DNA from: Bifidobacterium vansinderenii
GTDB lineage: Bacteria > Actinomycetota > Actinomycetes > Actinomycetales > Bifidobacteriaceae
Reading direction: 5' to 3'
Length of the DNA stretch: 35,116 nucleotides
NCBI RefSeq assembly: GCF_002234915.1
Contig: NZ_NEWD01000030.1
Span: 1 to 35,116 of the forward strand
Shown here: piece after piece, positions 9,166-17,837 of the stretch
Numbering within the stretch: the first letter of the stretch is position 1
How the letters are laid out: each line of letters begins with the position of its first letter
The notes under the pieces: generated by a model
Told to the model about the DNA's origin: nothing
Database searches by the model: none
What the model saw: the letters and a program-made list of their open reading frames with translations, nothing else
Made by a program: the position numbers and the translations under genes

Positions 9166-9282
9166 GCCGTGATCAACGAATCAGCATGCCCATGCCGTCG
9201 TTGTCGGGATCACGGTGTCCGTATTCAAAAAACACACCCACGCACGCAGACGGTCGTCGGACCGCCGCGCCACGCCAGGACG

Positions 9283-9603
9283 CTACGCGCGGGCCGAATC
9301 CTCGGCCTCGGGCTCGCCCTCATGCTCGTCGCGACGCATGCCACGCACCTCCACCACGGAGGAATGATTCACGTAGACCGGGGTCGCGGACGCGGCGCCG
9401 GAGGACGCCCCTCTTTTCGCATCGCCGGACGGCTGGAACGCCACCTTGGTACTCACCACGCGCGGCTTGTGCTCCTCGTTGTCCTTGTCGTAGCTGTAGA
9501 AGAAATCAGTACGGTGCGCATCCTGCCGGGCGTACCGCAGTACGGCCACGACGAGCGCGATGACAAGGACGATCCAGAACAGAAATACGAGGAGCATGGG
9601 CAT
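9283..9603 (-). CDS. small single-span membrane protein of unknown function
   Basis: The protein has 106 residues when started at the ATG at 9603. The frame can also begin at 9657, adding 18 residues, or at 9597. A weak GAGAG precedes 9603 by about ten bases, and this start places one strongly hydrophobic segment (LLVFLFWIVLVIALVVAVL) at the very N-terminus. A charged cytoplasmic or periplasmic tail follows, with a YSYDKDNEEHKPRVV segment and an acidic end. No family is recognised. It stands alone, divergent from the TetR gene. Confidence 0.6.
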   Translation of the reverse strand: MPMLLVFLFWIVLVIALVVAVLRYARQDAHRTDFFYSYDKDNEEHKPRVVSTKVAFQPSGDAKRGASSGAASATPVYVNHSSVVEVRGMRRDEHEGEPEAEDSARA

Positions 9604-9890
9604 AGGATTAATTCTCTCAGCAGCCACGACTTTTCCCCCGTCAACGACCATAATCATCGCCGATTGTCTACATCCCGAGACGGCCGGTCGGCGTACGCAC
9701 GATCAACCGGCTCACACAACCCCAAACCTCTGACATCAGACCATTGTCAGCCCATATTTCATGACCGAACGGTAACCCCCTGCCGCAATCTCACAACCCC
9801 GTCCGTCACCCGGCTGATCGGCCAATCGATCGCCCCTCCGACCGTCGCCGGACGTCCCCGCGTCAAACCGGCGTGAAACACTAGATAACC

Positions 9891-10619
9891 ATGAGCGGTA
9901 CAGGCAGAATGACGGCATTGCAGAGGCGAGAACAGCTGATCGCAGTAGGACGCTCGCTGTTCGCGGCCAAGGGGTTCGAAGCGGTGAGCGTGGAGGAGAT
10001 CGCCGCCACCGCCAAGGTAAGCAAGCCGATCGTATACGAGCATTTCGGCGGCAAGGAGGGCCTGTACGCCGTGGTGGTGGACCGCGAGATGCAGACGCTC
10101 ACCGGCGCGATGATGGAAACGCTCGCCGAACCCGCGCAGGGCTCGCGACAGATCGTGGAGAACGCGGCCATGGCGTTCCTCAACTACATCGAGGAGCACA
10201 CCGAAGGATTCCAGGTGCTCTCGCGCGACCGGCCGACCACCGACCCGTCCGGCTCGTTCAACTCCCTGCTCGGCGACGTGAGCGTGCGCGTGGAGGATCT
10301 GCTCGTGCGCGCGTTCAAGCGCCACAAGATCCCGGCCAAGGGCGTGCCCTACTACGCGCAGATGCTCGTGGGCCTCATGGTGTTCACCGGCCAGTACTGG
10401 GCCACGCACCGCAAGATGAGCAAGGAGCAGCTTGCCGCGTACATCGTGAACCTGGCGTGGAATGGCCTGTCCCGCATGGAGGCCAAGCCCGAACTGCGCT
10501 ACGTGGGTGGCGGCGATCACGGCGACCATGGTGAACGACCGTCCGGCGGCGAGCGCCAGGATCGGTCCCACAGCGATACCGAGATCTCCCCGGATGGCAA
10601 CGCCGATATCGCCGAATAA
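9891..10619 (+). CDS. TetR family transcriptional regulator
   Basis: This 242-residue repressor has the classic N-terminal TetR DNA-binding domain: RREQLIAVGRSLFAAKGFEAVSV followed by the recognition region VSKPIVYEHFGGKEGLYAVV (about residues 35-60). The remainder is the helical ligand-binding domain. The last 40 residues are a Gly/His/Asp-rich tail that looks disordered. There is no Shine-Dalgarno site before the ATG. The downstream spacer carries a perfect palindrome (10744-10758) and a close copy just before the next gene, an alpha/beta hydrolase. These are plausible operators, so the hydrolase may be its target. The inducer is unknown. Confidence 0.9.
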   Translation: MSGTGRMTALQRREQLIAVGRSLFAAKGFEAVSVEEIAATAKVSKPIVYEHFGGKEGLYAVVVDREMQTLTGAMMETLAEPAQGSRQIVENAAMAFLNYIEEHTEGFQVLSRDRPTTDPSGSFNSLLGDVSVRVEDLLVRAFKRHKIPAKGVPYYAQMLVGLMVFTGQYWATHRKMSKEQLAAYIVNLAWNGLSRMEAKPELRYVGGGDHGDHGERPSGGERQDRSHSDTEISPDGNADIAE

Positions 10620-10743
10620 TCCCGATATGGATTCCGGCATTTAGCAGATTCGCGAATGGCTGCGACCTGCGGGGGACTCTCTGTTACCGGGCGAAACCCT
10701 CTTCAGGCAATATGCCACCACGGTAACCTGTCGTCACGGTGAT

Positions 10744-10758
10744 CATTCCCATGGAATG
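10744..10758. promoter_or_regulatory. palindrome, possible TetR-type operator 1
   Basis: CATTCCCATGGAATG is a palindrome of 6-bp arms around three central bases. The sequence continues into CATCCCGGTCGC, a run repeated at 11208-11220 behind the second palindrome. Half-site length fits a TetR-type regulator, and a TetR gene ends 125 bases upstream. Binding by that protein is inferred. Confidence 0.4.
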
Positions 10759-10806
10759 CATCCCGGTCGCCCGGGCAAACGCACAACCCCGTGGCCCTTT
10801 CATTCC

Positions 10807-10824
10807 TTAGTGTGATCACACTAA
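10807..10824. promoter_or_regulatory. perfect 18-bp palindrome
   Basis: TTAGTGTGATCACACTAA is perfectly self-complementary. A TA-rich stretch with a possible -10 (TAATAG, 10841-10846) follows, and the G11 tract begins 38 bases downstream. It looks like a repressor operator next to a promoter. The core resembles a CRP half site pair without the usual central spacer, so the regulator is not CRP-like by spacing. Confidence 0.45.
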
Positions 10825-10861
10825 ATAAGGTGGATGGTTTTAATAGGGCGTGGTTTTGCAT

Positions 10862-10872
10862 GGGGGGGGGGG
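10862..10872 (+). repeat. G11 homopolymer tract
   Basis: Eleven consecutive G lie in the non-coding part of the TetR-hydrolase spacer. Frames that cross it on either strand have no coding character or ribosome binding site. Tracts of this length are prone to slippage. Here it could alter promoter spacing or be a neutral hotspot. Confidence 0.7.
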
Positions 10873-11005
10873 CGAAACTCCGTGGCTTGAGAGGAAAAGG
10901 CTGTGGGAGCGTGCGAAAGCCGCTGGCTACGTGGTGCTGAATGAGAGTCTATGTTCGGTTTTTGGGGTGAGTGGAAGCGTATGGGCGCGAGGCTCGCGGA
11001 CGTGC

Positions 11006-11083
11006 GGTGCACAACTCGAAGATAGGGAAAATGGATCGTTGGAAAATCAACGGTCTGATATTGGTATCTTCGAGTTGTGCACC
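11006..11083. repeat. long hairpin element 1 (GAGTTSTG family)
   Basis: Perfect 19-bp arms (GGTGCACAACTCGAAGATA and its complement, 11006-11024 / 11065-11083) enclose a second, inner stem (GATCGTTG / CAACGGTC with one G-T pair) and a 6-base loop. The arm core ATCTTCGAGTT is shared with the elements at 17838-18031 and 20695-20894. It lies 167 bases before the hydrolase gene. No T-run follows. Confidence 0.7.
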
Positions 11084-11194
11084 GGTGACCTCGGAGACCT
11101 TCCTCTCAGTCGCACACTTCCCCACGAAACCGCTCAGCATTCGCGCAAAACCGCACATCACCCGGCCCTGAAGTCCCTCGGCCGGAGAATTCAC

Positions 11195-11209
11195 CATCCC
11201 CGTGGAATG
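11195..11209. promoter_or_regulatory. palindrome, possible TetR-type operator 2
   Basis: CATCCCCGTGGAATG matches the perfect palindrome at 10744 with two changes, and the flanking run AATCCGGTCGC is also conserved. It ends 40 bases before the hydrolase start, where a repressor could block transcription. Confidence 0.4.
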
Positions 11210-11249
11210 AATCCGGTCGCGCTACAGCCTCCGCGATAGGCTCGGAGGC

Positions 11250-12302
11250 ATGCAAGTGCAGTTGATCGACGACCGGCATTACGCCGAGACCATGAAGCAG
11301 ACCGTGCTGCCCGCGCTGGCCGCATGCCGGCGGGAGGGGTGGATGGAGCCGGCGAACTCCAGACCCGCGGGACCGGTGCCCACGCCCGGCAAGCTGCACT
11401 ACGTGTGCTATGACTCCGCCAAGTTCGACGCGATCCGTGAGCAGGGGGCCACGGCCACGTTCCGAGGCGCGGTCGTGATCTCGCACGGGTTCACCGAGTT
11501 CGCGGAGCGGTTCGCGGAACTCGCCTGGTACCTGCTGCTCGACGGGTTCAGCGTGTGCATCCTGGAGCATCGCGGCCACGGGTATTCGCCGCGCGATGTG
11601 GACGACGAGAGTCTGGTGTGGATCGACGACTGGCACCGGTACGTGGATGATCTGGCGAAGTTCTGCTCCACCATCGGCCAAGACTATGCGATCGAGGAGC
11701 CGCTGTACCTCTACGGTCATTCGATGGGCGGCGGCATCGCGGCGGCGCTGCTCGAGCAGTACCCGACCATCATCGACAAGGCCGTGCTCAGCGCGCCCAT
11801 GATCGCGCTGCGCTCCGGCATGCCACTCTGGCTCGCGCCCACGGTGGCGGAGCTGGCCTGCGCGATCGGACTCGGCCAGCACGCGGCGCCCGGACAGAAG
11901 ATGTTCAGCGAGAACTTCGACGAGGACTTCTACCGCACGGTGAGTCTGCCGCGCGCCCGCTGGGTGCATGATCTGCGGCTCGAGCATCCCGAATACCACA
12001 CGAACGCGGCCACGTTCGGCTGGGTGCGCGAGGGACTGCGCATGTATAAGTCGATCGTGCGACGGTCGGCGTGCGAGCGCGTGGAGGCGCCGCTGCTGAT
12101 CTTCCAGGCGGAGAACGACACGTACGTGCTGCCCAAGCCGCAGAATCGGTTCGCGGCGCAGGTACGGGCGGGCGGATGCCCGGTGCAGCTGGTGCGGCTC
12201 AAGGGATCGCGGCACGAGATGACCACCGAGCGCAATGAGATCATGCAGCAGTATGTGGGACGGATTCTCGACTTCCTGCACACGCCGCTGGCGGAGGAGT
12301 AG
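11250..12302 (+). CDS. alpha/beta hydrolase, lysophospholipase/monoacylglycerol lipase type
   Basis: This 350-residue serine hydrolase of the Hydrolase_4 group (lysophospholipases and monoacylglycerol lipases) shows the full triad by position: Ser158 in GHSMGG, Asp290 in FQAENDTYV and His322 in KGSRHEM. The oxyanion segment is VISHGFTE, and LEHRGHGYSP follows as in monoacylglycerol lipases. There is no signal peptide, so it should act in the cytoplasm or at the inner face of the membrane. The start at 11250 has GGAGGC almost touching the ATG and may be read as leaderless. The substrate is inferred from the family only. A TetR gene upstream and a palindrome before the start suggest repression. 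Confidence 0.88.
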   Translation: MQVQLIDDRHYAETMKQTVLPALAACRREGWMEPANSRPAGPVPTPGKLHYVCYDSAKFDAIREQGATATFRGAVVISHGFTEFAERFAELAWYLLLDGFSVCILEHRGHGYSPRDVDDESLVWIDDWHRYVDDLAKFCSTIGQDYAIEEPLYLYGHSMGGGIAAALLEQYPTIIDKAVLSAPMIALRSGMPLWLAPTVAELACAIGLGQHAAPGQKMFSENFDEDFYRTVSLPRARWVHDLRLEHPEYHTNAATFGWVREGLRMYKSIVRRSACERVEAPLLIFQAENDTYVLPKPQNRFAAQVRAGGCPVQLVRLKGSRHEMTTERNEIMQQYVGRILDFLHTPLAEE

Positions 12303-12337
12303 GCGGCGAATCGGAGCGGGCGCGGGTAAGCGGGCAG

Positions 12338-12391
12338 CGCTCCTCTCAGTCAGCTGCGCTGACAGCTCCCCTCGGAGAGGGGAGCCAGAGG
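12338..12391. repeat. REP-like palindromic element (copy 4)
   Basis: GTCAGC/GCTGAC hairpin followed by CTCCCCTC/GAGGGGAG hairpin. It fills the gap between the stops of the hydrolase and the second YhgE-like gene, and may serve as a bidirectional terminator. Confidence 0.65.
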
Positions 12392-12404
12392 ACGGGAGCC
12401 GGAG

Positions 12405-14759
12405 CTACATGAGCTTAGTGCTTTCGAGGTTGCGGATGATCCAGTCGTTGAGACGGATCACAGGCTTGCGCAGCACGAGACCGAGCAGCAGCGACGGCAC
12501 AATGAACACGGCGAGCAGCGCGGTCTCCCGCCAGAACTCCGCTCCGAACGCGCCGGCCATGGCCGCATGCATGGCGGCAATGCCGTGCGGGAACGGCAGG
12601 AACGGGTAGAGCGCGCGGAACACCGGCGGCAGCGTCTCGATGGGAAACGTGCCGCCCGAACCGGCCACCTGCATCACGAGCAGCACCACCGCGATCGCCT
12701 TGCCGATGTCGCCGAACGACAGCGCCAGCGTGTACGTGATGTTGGAGAACACCACCGCCGCCACCTCGCACACCAGCAGGAACTGCATGGGATGCTCGCT
12801 CTGGACGCCGAGATAGTAGAGGTCGCCGAGCGCCACGAGCGCCCCCTGCAAGAGCGCAAGCAACATGAAGAACAGGTAGCGCCCAAAATACTGCTGATGC
12901 AGACGCAGACGAGGCTCGCCCGTGGCCATCAGCACCTCCTCGCGTCCGCGCTCGCTCATGGCCACCTTCATCATGGCGACGAGGATGATCGACCCCACCC
13001 AGATGGCGAGGATCGTGTAGAACGGCGCCATGGCCGAGCCGTAGTTGGCGATATGGTAGACGGCCACACGGTTCACGCTCACCGGCGACGACAGCAGCGC
13101 GGCGAGCGCGTCCGGGTCGAGGTTGGCGAGAGTGCCGAGCTGGGAGACCGGAGAGGATGCGTCGTCCGAACCGCCCGAGTTCGAATCCCCCGAACCGTTC
13201 TGACCGGAATCTCCCTGTGCCGAATCCGCCGATCCCGCCGAATCCCCGGAAGCTCTGGAACCAGCATTCCCGGTCCCACCAGTAATCCCCGCGATCTGCT
13301 TGCTCAGATCATGCATCGTGTTCCCTGCCGAGCCGAGCCGTTCCGACGCCCGGTCGAGGATCTTGCGAATGCCGGCGATCGACGTGTCCGCATCACCGGA
13401 GACGCCCTTGAGGTCCTTCACGGTGGCGCTCACGCCGTCGGCCACGCTGCGGGTCTGCGCGCTCACGGTGTCGATGGAGTCGGCGAGCGCGGCGAGTTTC
13501 GGCTTGAGTCCGTTGTCGTACGTGGTTTTGACGTCGGTCACGGATTTCTTGGCCGCGGCGATCTGGTTCTTCAGATCGTTGCGTTTGGCGGTGATGTCGC
13601 TGTTGGTGCCGTTGATCGTGTCGGCCGCGCCGGAGAGCTGCCCGGCGAGGTCCTTCTGCGCCTTCTGCGCGTTGGTCACGGCGGTGATGGCGTCGTCGAG
13701 CGCGGTCTGCACGTCGGACGAACTACCGGAGCCGCCCGCCGCGCCACCCGACCCGGTCGCGCTCTTCATGTCGTTCAGCGCGGCGATCAGCGACTGGTAT
13801 CCGTCTGCCGCGCCGGAGACCTTGCCGGACAGCGCGGTCAGCTGCTTGCTCGCCGCATCCGACTGCGTGTCAATCGCGTCGAACGCGGTGTCAACCTTGC
13901 CGCTCACCGAATCGTAGCTTTTCTCGCTTTGGCTGAGTGCCGATCCCAGCGTATCCGCCGTGCCGTTGAGCGCGTTGTCGAGCGACGTGACGCCGTCCTG
14001 CGCCTGCTTCAGCCCGTTCTTCGCGTCCGTGACCGTCTTGCCGGACGAGTCGATCAGGTTCGACGTGGAGTCGATGATGCTCTCGGTCGAGGCGAGCAGT
14101 TTGGAGTACGACGCGGTCTGCGCGGACGCGGACGTGAGCTGGTCGCCCATCGCGTCGATGTGCCCGGTGGCGTTGGCCACATAATTCTGCATCTGGTCGC
14201 CCTGCGCGTATTTGGCGAGCGTGGTGACCAGGTCGAGGCCCACCTGTCCGATGGTCTTGGCAAACGTGCTGTCGATCTGGTCGGCGATCGTGTCGGCGCC
14301 CTCGTCGGTGACGTGCGGTGCGATGGCGTTGATCTTCTCGTTCGTGTAGTACTTGAGTTTCGCGTGCTTCACCTTGGGCGAGAACAGGGTCATCATGTCG
14401 GCGCTGAAGTTGCGCGGGATCACAATGGCCGCGTAGTAGTCGCCGGAGCGCACGCCGTCCTCCGCATTGTCGGGGTCGGTGAACACCCAGTCGAGCTGAT
14501 GGTTGGCGCGCAGCGTGGAGATCACGGTCTCACCCACGTTGATCTTCACGGGGATGAGATCGGACTTGTATCCGGCGTCGGCGCTGGCGACGGCCACCTT
14601 CAGACTGGCGGTGTTGTCGTACGGATTCCAGCTGGCGGCGATGTTGAACCACGCGTACAGCGACGGCACGATCACGAGACCCATCGTCACGATCACGCCG
14701 ATCACGTTGCTGACGGCGTTGCGCACGTCACGCGTGAAGATCTGCAGAATGTTGCGCAT
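12405..14759 (-). CDS. YhgE/Pip family membrane protein (second of a pair)
   Basis: This 784-residue protein has the YhgE/Pip layout: an N-terminal membrane segment (about 20-40, ending IVPSLYAWFNIAASWNPY), a long extracytoplasmic domain, and five to six membrane segments after residue 540. The extracytoplasmic part is rich in Asp, Ser, Ala and Thr heptads (coiled-coil like, about 180-480) and has a Gly/Ser/Asp linker near 490-535. The family includes phage receptors (Pip of Lactococcus), YhgE of Bacillus and proteins tied to type VII secretion; its biochemical role is not settled. The ATG overlaps the stop of the upstream paralog by one base, so the two are co-translated and may form a heteromer. 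Confidence 0.85.
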   Translation of the reverse strand: MRNILQIFTRDVRNAVSNVIGVIVTMGLVIVPSLYAWFNIAASWNPYDNTASLKVAVASADAGYKSDLIPVKINVGETVISTLRANHQLDWVFTDPDNAEDGVRSGDYYAAIVIPRNFSADMMTLFSPKVKHAKLKYYTNEKINAIAPHVTDEGADTIADQIDSTFAKTIGQVGLDLVTTLAKYAQGDQMQNYVANATGHIDAMGDQLTSASAQTASYSKLLASTESIIDSTSNLIDSSGKTVTDAKNGLKQAQDGVTSLDNALNGTADTLGSALSQSEKSYDSVSGKVDTAFDAIDTQSDAASKQLTALSGKVSGAADGYQSLIAALNDMKSATGSGGAAGGSGSSSDVQTALDDAITAVTNAQKAQKDLAGQLSGAADTINGTNSDITAKRNDLKNQIAAAKKSVTDVKTTYDNGLKPKLAALADSIDTVSAQTRSVADGVSATVKDLKGVSGDADTSIAGIRKILDRASERLGSAGNTMHDLSKQIAGITGGTGNAGSRASGDSAGSADSAQGDSGQNGSGDSNSGGSDDASSPVSQLGTLANLDPDALAALLSSPVSVNRVAVYHIANYGSAMAPFYTILAIWVGSIILVAMMKVAMSERGREEVLMATGEPRLRLHQQYFGRYLFFMLLALLQGALVALGDLYYLGVQSEHPMQFLLVCEVAAVVFSNITYTLALSFGDIGKAIAVVLLVMQVAGSGGTFPIETLPPVFRALYPFLPFPHGIAAMHAAMAGAFGAEFWRETALLAVFIVPSLLLGLVLRKPVIRLNDWIIRNLESTKLM

Positions 14760-17626
14760 CAGAGGGCCGCCTTTCCGTCGTGGTCGGGGGCGTTGCGATC
14801 AGGGGCGTTCGTGCCGGGGGCGCTCGTGCCGGAACCGGCCGGACCGGCGGGGCTAATCGGGCCGGTCGTCGAATCGCCGGACGCGCCGACGGCGGTCTTC
14901 GGCTGGCCCGGCACGGCGGTTCCGGCCGATCGCAACGCGTCGAACACGTCGTCGTCCGCGCCGGAGGAAGCGGAATCGCCCTCATGCGCGCCGCGATGAC
15001 GCGTCGGGAAACCGGGAATCGGCAGACCACCCAATCCTCCCAACGCCGGCAGCGGGATATGCAGTCGACGGGACACGGTCGTACGCAGCGAATCGCTGTC
15101 CATCGCGCTCATGCCAAGCTGGCGGGCGAAACTCTCGTACGTGTACTCCACCACGATCAGGTAGACATCGATGAGGATGATCGACGTGATCCACGCGGTG
15201 AGCATCACAATCTTCGACTCCACGCTGAACATGAGCACCAGGAACACGGCGGGCAGCACCACGATCATCACCAGGCCGGCGCGGATCAGGTACGGGTACA
15301 GCTTGAAGAAGCGGTGAGCGCGGCGGCGGATCTGCGGGCGAACCTCGTCCACACCCATGAGCAGCTTGATCACCGACGTGAGCTTGAAACGCTCGTTGAG
15401 CATGTTGTTCTTCTCCGCCACCATGAGGTCGGTGGCGCCGAGGCGGCGGTCGAACAGCGCGTTGAGGTTGAGCAGGTACGGGCGGGCGACGAGGCCGAGC
15501 AACAGCGCGGCGGCGAGGAACCACAGCAGCGAGCCGAGATCGTGCCAGTAGTGCGAGCCGTACGCGCCGCCGATCGTCTCGCGCATGGCGTTGATGCCGT
15601 ACGTGAACGGCAGGAACGGGTAGAGACGGCGGAAGAAGTCGGGCATCATCTCGATCGGGTACATGCCGGACGAGCCGGGGATCTGCACGATCACGAGGAT
15701 CACGGCCACGGCCTTGCCGATGTGCTTAAGTGAGGCGGCGAGCGCGTAGATCACGTTCACGTAGACGAACGAGATCAGTAGGCCGGCGAACACGAACGCG
15801 ACCGGGTTCTTGCATTGGATGCCGATGATCAGGTCGCCGATCGTGACGATCAGCGCCTGCAGGAGGGCCACGCTCAGCAGCAGCAGGCCGCGGCCGATGT
15901 AGGCCTGTGCGGCGTTGACATGGGCGGTGCGGCCGCGGCCACGTCCGGAACCCAGGTTTTCGCGGTCGACTTCGAGCTTGAAGATGGCGATGAGCACGAA
16001 GCCGCCCACCCAGAGCGCCAGATTCGTGTAGAACGGGGTGACGGCCGAGCCGTAGTTGGACACGGGATACACGGTGGTGGTGACGAGGTTGACGGGCGAG
16101 GCCATGAACGAGCCAGCTTCGGTGGCGTTGAGGTTGAGCTGGGTGTTGAGCTGCTTCCAGATGTCGGAGCTTTCGAGGGCGGCGAGGTCGGTGCGCGTGG
16201 TGTCGAGGCCGGTCTTCACGCTGCCGAGGGATTTGCTGGTGTCGGCGAGCGTGGTCTTGGTGCCGTTGAGCGTGGATTTGAGCTGGGCGAGGATGGTCTG
16301 CGTCTGGCCGATGGTGGAGTTGAGACCGCCGAGCGTGCCGCCCAGGCTGCCGGTGGTGGCGGAGAACGAGTCCATGGCGGCGAGCAGTGAGGGCATGACG
16401 GTGGTGTTGAGGTTGCCGCGCGTGTCGGTGAGTGTGGCGGCGCCGTTCTGGGTGAGGGTGGTGACGCCGTCGGCCATGTTCTGCGTGGCGGTGATGCCGG
16501 AGCCGGTGATGGTGGAGGCGCTGGAGGAGAAGTCGTTGGCCTGCTTCTGCTGGTCGGCGAGCTGCTGGTCGAGTTGGTCGAGTCTGTCGAGGATGTTCTG
16601 GCGTTGGGTTGCGGGCAGGGCGCTGCCGGCCGGACCGTTGACGGCCTGACGGATGTTGGCCACGGCTTGCTGGCCTTTGGCGAGCGCGCTGTTCTGGCCG
16701 CTGACGGCCTGGTCGACGGTGGTCTGCACGTTGGTGAATCCGTCGATGATGCCGCCGGCCGCGTTGTTGGCGGAGACCTGCATGCCACTGAGGTTGCCGG
16801 CCGCGGTGCCGAGGGTGGAGTCGAGCGCGTTGGAGAAGTTCAGGGATTCCTTACGGGTTTCACCAAGTGCGCTGTTGGCGTTGGCGAGCGCGGTCTGGGT
16901 GGCGTTGAGCTGCTTGGCAAGGCTGGTGAGCGTGGCGCCGGCGTCGTCGAGGGTTTTGACGGAGGCGTCAATGGTGTTGGCGGTGCCGGTCATCGCGTTC
17001 TGCGCGTCGGTGAGGTCGGTGCTGGCCTGGTCGAGGTCGGTGTCGATGCTGCTGCGGGCGGTGCTAGCCTTGCCGTTGATCTGCTCGGCGGATTGCTTGA
17101 CGGCGTTGACGACGGTGCTGGCGACGGTGGAGATGAATGTCTGGTTGATCTGCTCGTCGATGGTGTTGGCGCCGGTGTCGGTGATCTTGGGGGCGATCGC
17201 GTTCTTCTTCTCGTTGACGTAGTAGCTGATCTTCGGCTTGCCGGTGCCTTTGATGGTGTTGACGAGCTGGGCGCTGAAGTCCTTGGGGATCACGATGGCG
17301 GCATAGTATTCGCCGGATTCCACGCCGATCTTGGCTTGGGATTCGCTGACGAACCGCCAGCCGAGCTGATGGTTGGCCTTGAGCTGCTGTTCCACCTGCT
17401 TGCCGGCGTTGAGCTTGCCGACCAGGTCGTTGCTGGTGCCCTGGTCCGCGTTGGCGACGGCCACCTGGATGTTGCCGGTGTTCGAGTACGGGTCCCAGTT
17501 GGCGATGATGTTGAACCACGCGTACAGGGAGGGGATGAGCGCGACTCCCAGGGTGATGACGATGGCGACGGGGTTTCTCAGGAGCCGCAGAATGTCTCGC
17601 GTGAAGATTCGCCCGATCGTTCGCAT
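14759..17626 (-). CDS. YhgE/Pip family membrane protein (first of a pair, extended C-terminus)
   Basis: This 955-residue paralog has the same N-terminal start (MRTIGRIFTRDIL, then LIPSLYAWFNIIANWDPY), a coiled-coil-like extracytoplasmic domain (about 180-530) and the C-terminal membrane block. It then continues for about 180 residues with two more membrane segments and a Gly/Pro/Asp-rich tail that its partner lacks. The frame opens at a GTG (17665), but the ATG at 17626 has GGAGG six bases upstream and matches the partner's N-terminus. A -10 box lies at 17726-17731. Phage adsorption, peptide export or type VII-linked functions are known in the family; none can be chosen here. Confidence 0.85.
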   Translation of the reverse strand: MRTIGRIFTRDILRLLRNPVAIVITLGVALIPSLYAWFNIIANWDPYSNTGNIQVAVANADQGTSNDLVGKLNAGKQVEQQLKANHQLGWRFVSESQAKIGVESGEYYAAIVIPKDFSAQLVNTIKGTGKPKISYYVNEKKNAIAPKITDTGANTIDEQINQTFISTVASTVVNAVKQSAEQINGKASTARSSIDTDLDQASTDLTDAQNAMTGTANTIDASVKTLDDAGATLTSLAKQLNATQTALANANSALGETRKESLNFSNALDSTLGTAAGNLSGMQVSANNAAGGIIDGFTNVQTTVDQAVSGQNSALAKGQQAVANIRQAVNGPAGSALPATQRQNILDRLDQLDQQLADQQKQANDFSSSASTITGSGITATQNMADGVTTLTQNGAATLTDTRGNLNTTVMPSLLAAMDSFSATTGSLGGTLGGLNSTIGQTQTILAQLKSTLNGTKTTLADTSKSLGSVKTGLDTTRTDLAALESSDIWKQLNTQLNLNATEAGSFMASPVNLVTTTVYPVSNYGSAVTPFYTNLALWVGGFVLIAIFKLEVDRENLGSGRGRGRTAHVNAAQAYIGRGLLLLSVALLQALIVTIGDLIIGIQCKNPVAFVFAGLLISFVYVNVIYALAASLKHIGKAVAVILVIVQIPGSSGMYPIEMMPDFFRRLYPFLPFTYGINAMRETIGGAYGSHYWHDLGSLLWFLAAALLLGLVARPYLLNLNALFDRRLGATDLMVAEKNNMLNERFKLTSVIKLLMGVDEVRPQIRRRAHRFFKLYPYLIRAGLVMIVVLPAVFLVLMFSVESKIVMLTAWITSIILIDVYLIVVEYTYESFARQLGMSAMDSDSLRTTVSRRLHIPLPALGGLGGLPIPGFPTRHRGAHEGDSASSGADDDVFDALRSAGTAVPGQPKTAVGASGDSTTGPISPAGPAGSGTSAPGTNAPDRNAPDHDGKAAL

Positions 17627-17725
17627 TCGCCGCCTCCGAACCGTTCCGGTTTCCGACACGGTCACCGTGCCTCCGGACCGGACGGCCAGAGACCGTGACC
17701 GGCCCCATAGTCTGAATCCGAAGAC

Positions 17726-17731
17726 AGTATA
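17726..17731 (-). promoter_or_regulatory. probable -10 box of the YhgE/Pip pair
   Basis: On the minus strand this reads TATACT, 100 bases upstream of the ATG at 17626. The -35 region is not clear. Confidence 0.4.
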
Positions 17732-17837
17732 GCGCTAGGCTGACCGGGGTGTGAGGCGGGTTCTGCCGTGGGGAGGGGCGGCAGGCGGAGTGCTGCAGGC
17801 TCTGGTCAAGGTAGGGCGTGTCAGGGCGAGATCGGGG

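Noticed and set aside
10850-11239. A 129-residue frame crossing the G11 tract and hairpin element 1
   Set aside because: It has a GTG start without a ribosome binding site, crosses two palindromes and has no coding character.
12567-14999. A long plus-strand frame (810 residues) opposite the YhgE-like genes
   Set aside because: It is antisense to a gene with clear family motifs and has the His/Arg/Gly/Val-rich bias of a high-G+C shadow frame.
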